From NCBI RefSeq assembly GCF_000332455.1, contig NZ_AOGY02000065.1:124001-188000 (forward strand): a stretch of 64,000 nucleotides of DNA, written 5' to 3'. Below the pieces are notes generated by a model. It worked only from the letters and a program-made list of their open reading frames with translations. It made no database searches and was not told the origin of the DNA. Below are positions 60,496 to 64,000 of the stretch, piece by piece (position 1 is the stretch's first letter; each line of letters begins with the position of its first letter). Origin of the DNA: Leptospira vanthielii serovar Holland str. Waz Holland = ATCC 700522 (GTDB lineage Bacteria; Spirochaetota; Leptospiria; Leptospirales; Leptospiraceae). The translations under genes were made by a program, and so were the position numbers.

Positions 60496-61000
60496 ACGAA
60501 ACGAAGCAGGTTTTACACTCTTTGAGGTTACCATTGCAATGGCTATGGCTGCTATGGTGATGACTTATACATACTCTCTTATTGCAGAAGGAATTTCTTA
60601 TCAGAAAAAAGCAGTCTTACTTGCCAATGCCGTACATTTAGCAAAAATCAAAATGGCTCAAGTGGATTCTTCCACAACCATGCAAACAGATACATCTCGC
60701 GGATCGATCGAAGCCTTTCCTGGTTACACCTTTGAAACCGAAATTAAAGAAGAAGAAATGGATCTCCTCAAACTAGCCGGAGGACCAAATGCCGATGCAT
60801 TGCGTAAAAAAGCACCAAAGGATATGTTAGGTGATAAAGATGTAGGATTCAGTGACCTTATGAAAAAAAGAGGTCAAAAAAAGAGTTTTGAGACAGGTGG
60901 CGTTCTAAAAGTTTTTAGAGTGAAGGTTTCTATTTTTTATATGGATGGGAACAAAAAGGAAACGTATAGCGTAGAAACATTTAGGAGTACGAAATACTAA
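60473..61000 (+). CDS. gspI: type II secretion minor pseudopilin GspI-like
   Basis: A 175-residue protein with prepilin leader NEAG/FTLFEVTIAMAMAAMV (cut after Gly13, Glu at +5). GspI is the core of the pseudopilus tip complex. The Met-Ala-rich helix is typical of the family. It overlaps gspH by 23 nt and shares one base with gspJ (TAATG). Confidence 0.85.
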   Translation: MQKRNLSKRNEAGFTLFEVTIAMAMAAMVMTYTYSLIAEGISYQKKAVLLANAVHLAKIKMAQVDSSTTMQTDTSRGSIEAFPGYTFETEIKEEEMDLLKLAGGPNADALRKKAPKDMLGDKDVGFSDLMKKRGQKKSFETGGVLKVFRVKVSIFYMDGNKKETYSVETFRSTKY

Positions 61001-61644
61001 TGCTCGTGGTTTCGCGATATAAACGTGGGTTTACCCTGGTGGAGATCTCCATTGTTGTAATGATTATGGCAGTCATTTTCACTGGGATATTCTCTGTTTT
61101 TTATACTGCAAATAAAATCTCGAAAAAAGGTGCTTCGAACAAGGGTGCCAACAGAAAGGACATTCTTTATGCTATGGAGAATATCAGGGGGACATTTGCT
61201 CGTACTTATTATATAGATAACCAAAAAAGAATATTATTTGTAGGTAAACAAGACGGTGTCACAGGGACAAGAAACGATCGGGTAGTATTTGCGACGGCCA
61301 ATCCAAATTCGGAAGAAGAAGGGCAAGCTTCGGTTCGGGAAGTTTCCTTTTTTTTACGGAAGATGCCCAATCCAAAAATGGAAGGATTGTCATATCTTAT
61401 CCGCCGAGAAGATGAAATGATTGATACATTTCCCACTCAAGGTGGCGTAGAACATGTATTACTCGAAAATGTCAAAAGTTTTCAGATGAAGTTTTCTGAA
61501 CGTGGAGACAAATGGGTAGATGATTGGAATTCCCGAACAACGAAAAAAATTCCAAGGCTTATTCGGTTTGAAATTATATCACTAGTGGGGAATGCATTTG
61601 TTAAATATGAATCGCTTGCGCATCCAGTCATTCTCTTCAAATAA
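61000..61644 (+). CDS. gspJ: type II secretion minor pseudopilin GspJ-like
   Basis: A 214-residue protein with prepilin leader YKRG/FTLVEISIVVMIMAV (Glu at +5). The body carries RNDRVVFATANPNSEEEGQA and VREVSFFLRK, matching the GspJ pattern of an early strand pair and a late VKSFQMKFSERGDKWVDDW. It belongs to the tip complex with GspI and GspK. It overlaps gspK by about 50 nt or less, depending on the gspK start. Confidence 0.87.
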   Translation: MLVVSRYKRGFTLVEISIVVMIMAVIFTGIFSVFYTANKISKKGASNKGANRKDILYAMENIRGTFARTYYIDNQKRILFVGKQDGVTGTRNDRVVFATANPNSEEEGQASVREVSFFLRKMPNPKMEGLSYLIRREDEMIDTFPTQGGVEHVLLENVKSFQMKFSERGDKWVDDWNSRTTKKIPRLIRFEIISLVGNAFVKYESLAHPVILFK

Positions 61645-62707
61645 TAAAACAAAAAAAGGTTTTATGGTCTATCTTCTTGTGATGGCCATTGGTACCGCTT
61701 CTTTGTTTACCGCATCCAAATTCTTTGAAGATGCAGCTACAGAATACCGTGTGGCACGGTCCCAAGCCGATGGATTTAAGGCTCATATGCTCGCTAAAGC
61801 AGGTTTTATGGGGGCAGTGGGTGCTTTAAAAAAAATTCCGGAAGAAGTTTTATACCAATCGGGCCTCGCAATGGATCCTCCCCCCATTCCGTTAGGGGGT
61901 GGCGTTATCTATTACACAATGAGTCCCGAAGACGGAAAAATTAACATCAATTCTTTAGTAAAAATTTACGATGACCAACCAAACCAGCGAACTATAGAAA
62001 TGGTCACTCGTCTCTTTTACCAATTTGGATTAAAACGAGAGATGATTTTTCCGATTTTGGATTGGATTGATGAGAACCACCAGGAAACTGGTGGGGGCGC
62101 CGAACAGTACTACTACAACCGGCTTTCTCCAGCGAGAAAAATCAAAAATGCTCCGTTGTATTCTCTCTCGGAACTCTTAGGGGTCAAGGGATTCGATCGG
62201 TCCGTAGTTTATGAAAGTTTGAAGCCGAAGGATTATGATAAAAATAATTCCAAGGACTTTATGACTGAGGAGGAAAGAGCCCTTCGTTCCGATAAAGACT
62301 ATGTGCTCTCAAATAATATTACTGCTTACCTTCCTGCGGGTGATTCCTATGATGACCGGATCAATATCAACACCGCACCCTATTTTGTCCTAATTTCCCT
62401 TTCCGACTTTATGACCAAACAGGCCGCTATGAAAATTTTGAAACTCAAGTTGCAGAAAGGAGGCTATATTAAAGAATTGAAAGATCTGGAGACCGAACCT
62501 GAATTCCAAGTCAAAACAACGGGGGATTTAACTCTGTATAAGGAACTGGCAGGGGAGGGAACAGATGTCTCTGGTGGGCGTATTAAAACCAAAGGCGAAA
62601 TTTATAAAATCACAGGGGTTGGGATTATAAAGGATAAAGTGGTTCGAAAGGTTTCTGGTCTTTTTGACCTAACCAAAAACCAGATGTTATACTATACTGA
62701 AGATTAA
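61592..62707 (+). CDS. gspK: type II secretion minor pseudopilin GspK
   Basis: A 371-residue protein, large as expected for GspK. The leader ends KKG/FMVYLLVMAIGTASL; the +5 residue is Leu, not Glu, as is normal for GspK. The large globular domain follows: SPEDGKININSLV, then ILDWIDENHQE and YDDRININTAPYFVL with helix-hairpin-helix units. It caps the pseudopilus. The ATG at 61607 is an equally possible start. Confidence 0.9.
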   Translation: MHLLNMNRLRIQSFSSNNKTKKGFMVYLLVMAIGTASLFTASKFFEDAATEYRVARSQADGFKAHMLAKAGFMGAVGALKKIPEEVLYQSGLAMDPPPIPLGGGVIYYTMSPEDGKININSLVKIYDDQPNQRTIEMVTRLFYQFGLKREMIFPILDWIDENHQETGGGAEQYYYNRLSPARKIKNAPLYSLSELLGVKGFDRSVVYESLKPKDYDKNNSKDFMTEEERALRSDKDYVLSNNITAYLPAGDSYDDRININTAPYFVLISLSDFMTKQAAMKILKLKLQKGGYIKELKDLETEPEFQVKTTGDLTLYKELAGEGTDVSGGRIKTKGEIYKITGVGIIKDKVVRKVSGLFDLTKNQMLYYTED

Positions 62708-62709
62708 TT

Positions 62710-64000
62710 ATGTTATCATTTGACCAATACCTAGCTATCGATTATGGTTCGACGTTTCTAAAAGGAGTCCTTTTTAAAAAAGTACTCGGGAAAGTGGTGA
62801 TCCTTCGAACGGAGAGCCTTCCTGTTGTAGAACTGGACGAATCCGAAGGGGATCCCTTCGAATACAATATCATTCGTTTCATTCAAAGTTTTTTTCCTGA
62901 GGAAAATCGTTTCCTTCTCAATTTGGGAATCCACAATCTTTTTGTTCGTGACCTAACTGTACCTTTGGTTTCAGAAAAAGCCATCCAAGAAGTATTACCC
63001 TTTGAAGTTGAAAACTTAGTTCCTTATCCTATGGAGGAACTGGAGGTCATTGGCAAAACTTGGAGATCGAATAAAGAAAACTCGGATGTCATTTCTTTCA
63101 ATGTCCACCATTCTGAACTCCTGCGTGCGTTAAAACCGTTTGCTAAGGGAGATCTTTCTTTATCTTGTTTATCACTGGATTCCTTTGCCCTTTCTTCTTT
63201 GGTAACAAAAAACTATCCATTGTTACTTGCGGAACAAACGATTCTCCAACTAGATCTTGGTGGAAAATATAGTATTCTTAATATCCTATTTGAAGGAAAA
63301 CTTCGTCATACCCGCCAAATTTATATTGGTGGTGAAGATGTGAGTTTGGAAATTGCCAATCTACTAAAAATCGAATTAGAAGATGCAAGGCTACTCAAGG
63401 AATCACTTCCTGTTGGATTCCTTTTTGAAACAATCGAAAAATCAGAAGAAACAAACTTTCTATCTCGATTTCATATCACAGCCACTCAGTGGAAATCCCT
63501 TCGAAAGTTTATATTAGCAAAAATTGAACAGCTGATCCATGAAGTGGAAAATAGTATCTTCTCACTTCCCGAAACAGAAAGACCAAACCTTATCCTTCTC
63601 TCCGGAGGGGCCAGTTTGTACCCAGGTCTTACTGCCTATTTGGAAGAAAAGTTAGGAATTAAAACTGGCCGTTATGAATTTTTAGGCATAACTGATCCAA
63701 GTTTTGTGACGGCAGTTGCTACAGGAACGCACTTTGAATCCCGTAACCGAGTCAATTTTTTGGAAACGGGATTTGCAAAAAAAATTCACACCAATAGGTT
63801 TAAATTATCTGCTTTCAAACCACACCTAATCCTCGTAAGTATTTCATTAGTATTATTGTTTGGCGTGTTTATTATCGGAATTGTTTTAGATAAACGTAAA
63901 ATTGCAGCCAACAAACAAGTATTAATTGAAAAATACAAAAATGGGATTGGTGGAGAACTGGGAGAGGATGAGGATCCGCTGAAACTCGCCTCTGACAAAC
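62710..64000 (+). CDS. gspL: type II secretion system protein GspL, truncated by the window edge
   Basis: At least 430 residues. The cytoplasmic part has the actin-like GspL/PilM fold: YLAIDYGSTFLKGVLFKK, LQLDLGGKYSILNILF and LILLSGGASLYPGLTAYL. It contains a membrane helix at about 375-400 (LILVSISLVLLFGVFIIGIV) and the start of the periplasmic domain; the rest lies beyond the edge. GspL anchors the ATPase GspE to the platform. It starts 2 nt after gspK. Confidence 0.9.
   Translation, partial: MLSFDQYLAIDYGSTFLKGVLFKKVLGKVVILRTESLPVVELDESEGDPFEYNIIRFIQSFFPEENRFLLNLGIHNLFVRDLTVPLVSEKAIQEVLPFEVENLVPYPMEELEVIGKTWRSNKENSDVISFNVHHSELLRALKPFAKGDLSLSCLSLDSFALSSLVTKNYPLLLAEQTILQLDLGGKYSILNILFEGKLRHTRQIYIGGEDVSLEIANLLKIELEDARLLKESLPVGFLFETIEKSEETNFLSRFHITATQWKSLRKFILAKIEQLIHEVENSIFSLPETERPNLILLSGGASLYPGLTAYLEEKLGIKTGRYEFLGITDPSFVTAVATGTHFESRNRVNFLETGFAKKIHTNRFKLSAFKPHLILVSISLVLLFGVFIIGIVLDKRKIAANKQVLIEKYKNGIGGELGEDEDPLKLASDK

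Overview
The window is a gene-dense piece of chromosomal core genome, with about 70 protein genes, no rRNA or tRNA gene, and no transposon, prophage or CRISPR array that I can see. Gene content points to a spirochaete of the genus Leptospira, probably a free-living (saprophytic) species. The evidence is a diderm envelope with LPS (gmhA, split rfaE1/rfaE2, kdsA, lptCAB), a long BamA, the run lptB-rpoN-hprK-HPr-ntrY-ntrX, a type II secretion operon headed by a small lipoprotein, relaxed lipoprotein signal peptides, low to moderate GC, and very frequent TTG and GTG starts. The species cannot be fixed from the sequence alone.

Layout. (1) 1-7.2 kb: surface polysaccharide genes (O-antigen ligase-like protein on the minus strand, then a family 2 glycosyltransferase, a small hypothetical, gmhA, a lone ABC ATPase), followed by a membrane FHA protein and a lipoprotein. 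(2) 7.3-12.4 kb: leuC-leuD, an exported FKBP, a divergent cysteine-synthase-fold protein, and a minus-strand cNMP/patatin lipase. (3) 12.5-25.9 kb: recN, exbB-exbD, bamA, a PcrA/UvrD helicase, a CysQ-like phosphatase, a glycosyltransferase, a TlpA-like lipoprotein and an acyl-CoA ligase closed by a clear intrinsic terminator. (4) 26-33.9 kb: Lon-N-like protein, rfaE1-rfaE2 (ADP-heptose), pyrG-kdsA (CTP and Kdo-8-P) and lptC-lptA-lptB (LPS transport). (5) 34-39.8 kb: rpoN, hprK, HPr, NtrY-like kinase and NtrX-like regulator. (6) 39.8-45.2 kb: a uracil-DNA-glycosylase-like Fe-S protein, priA, fmt, a PASTA membrane protein and rpe. (7) 45.3-52.3 kb: rpsP-khpA-rimM-trmD-rplS-rnhB, two short genes (the second FlhB-C-like), a degenerate HD-GYP protein, yraN, a 66-residue protein and minus-strand comM. 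(8) 52.4-64 kb: a type II secretion operon (lipoprotein, LysM/M23 peptidase, gspC to gspL) that runs off the right edge.

The strongest themes in the hunt are familiar genes with altered active or regulatory sites. They are: an NtrX-like regulator without the GAFTGA loop, a PriA missing one complete zinc site, a UDG-fold protein that keeps four cysteines but not its catalytic motifs, an HD-GYP protein whose HD is AD, a cysteine-synthase homologue with a rebuilt substrate loop, a vWA-like domain without MIDAS residues fused to FHA, and a kinase-less PASTA protein in the genomic slot that a PASTA kinase occupies in Firmicutes. rnhB has no ATG, GTG or TTG that would keep its catalytic motif, and it lies directly behind a terminator-like hairpin.
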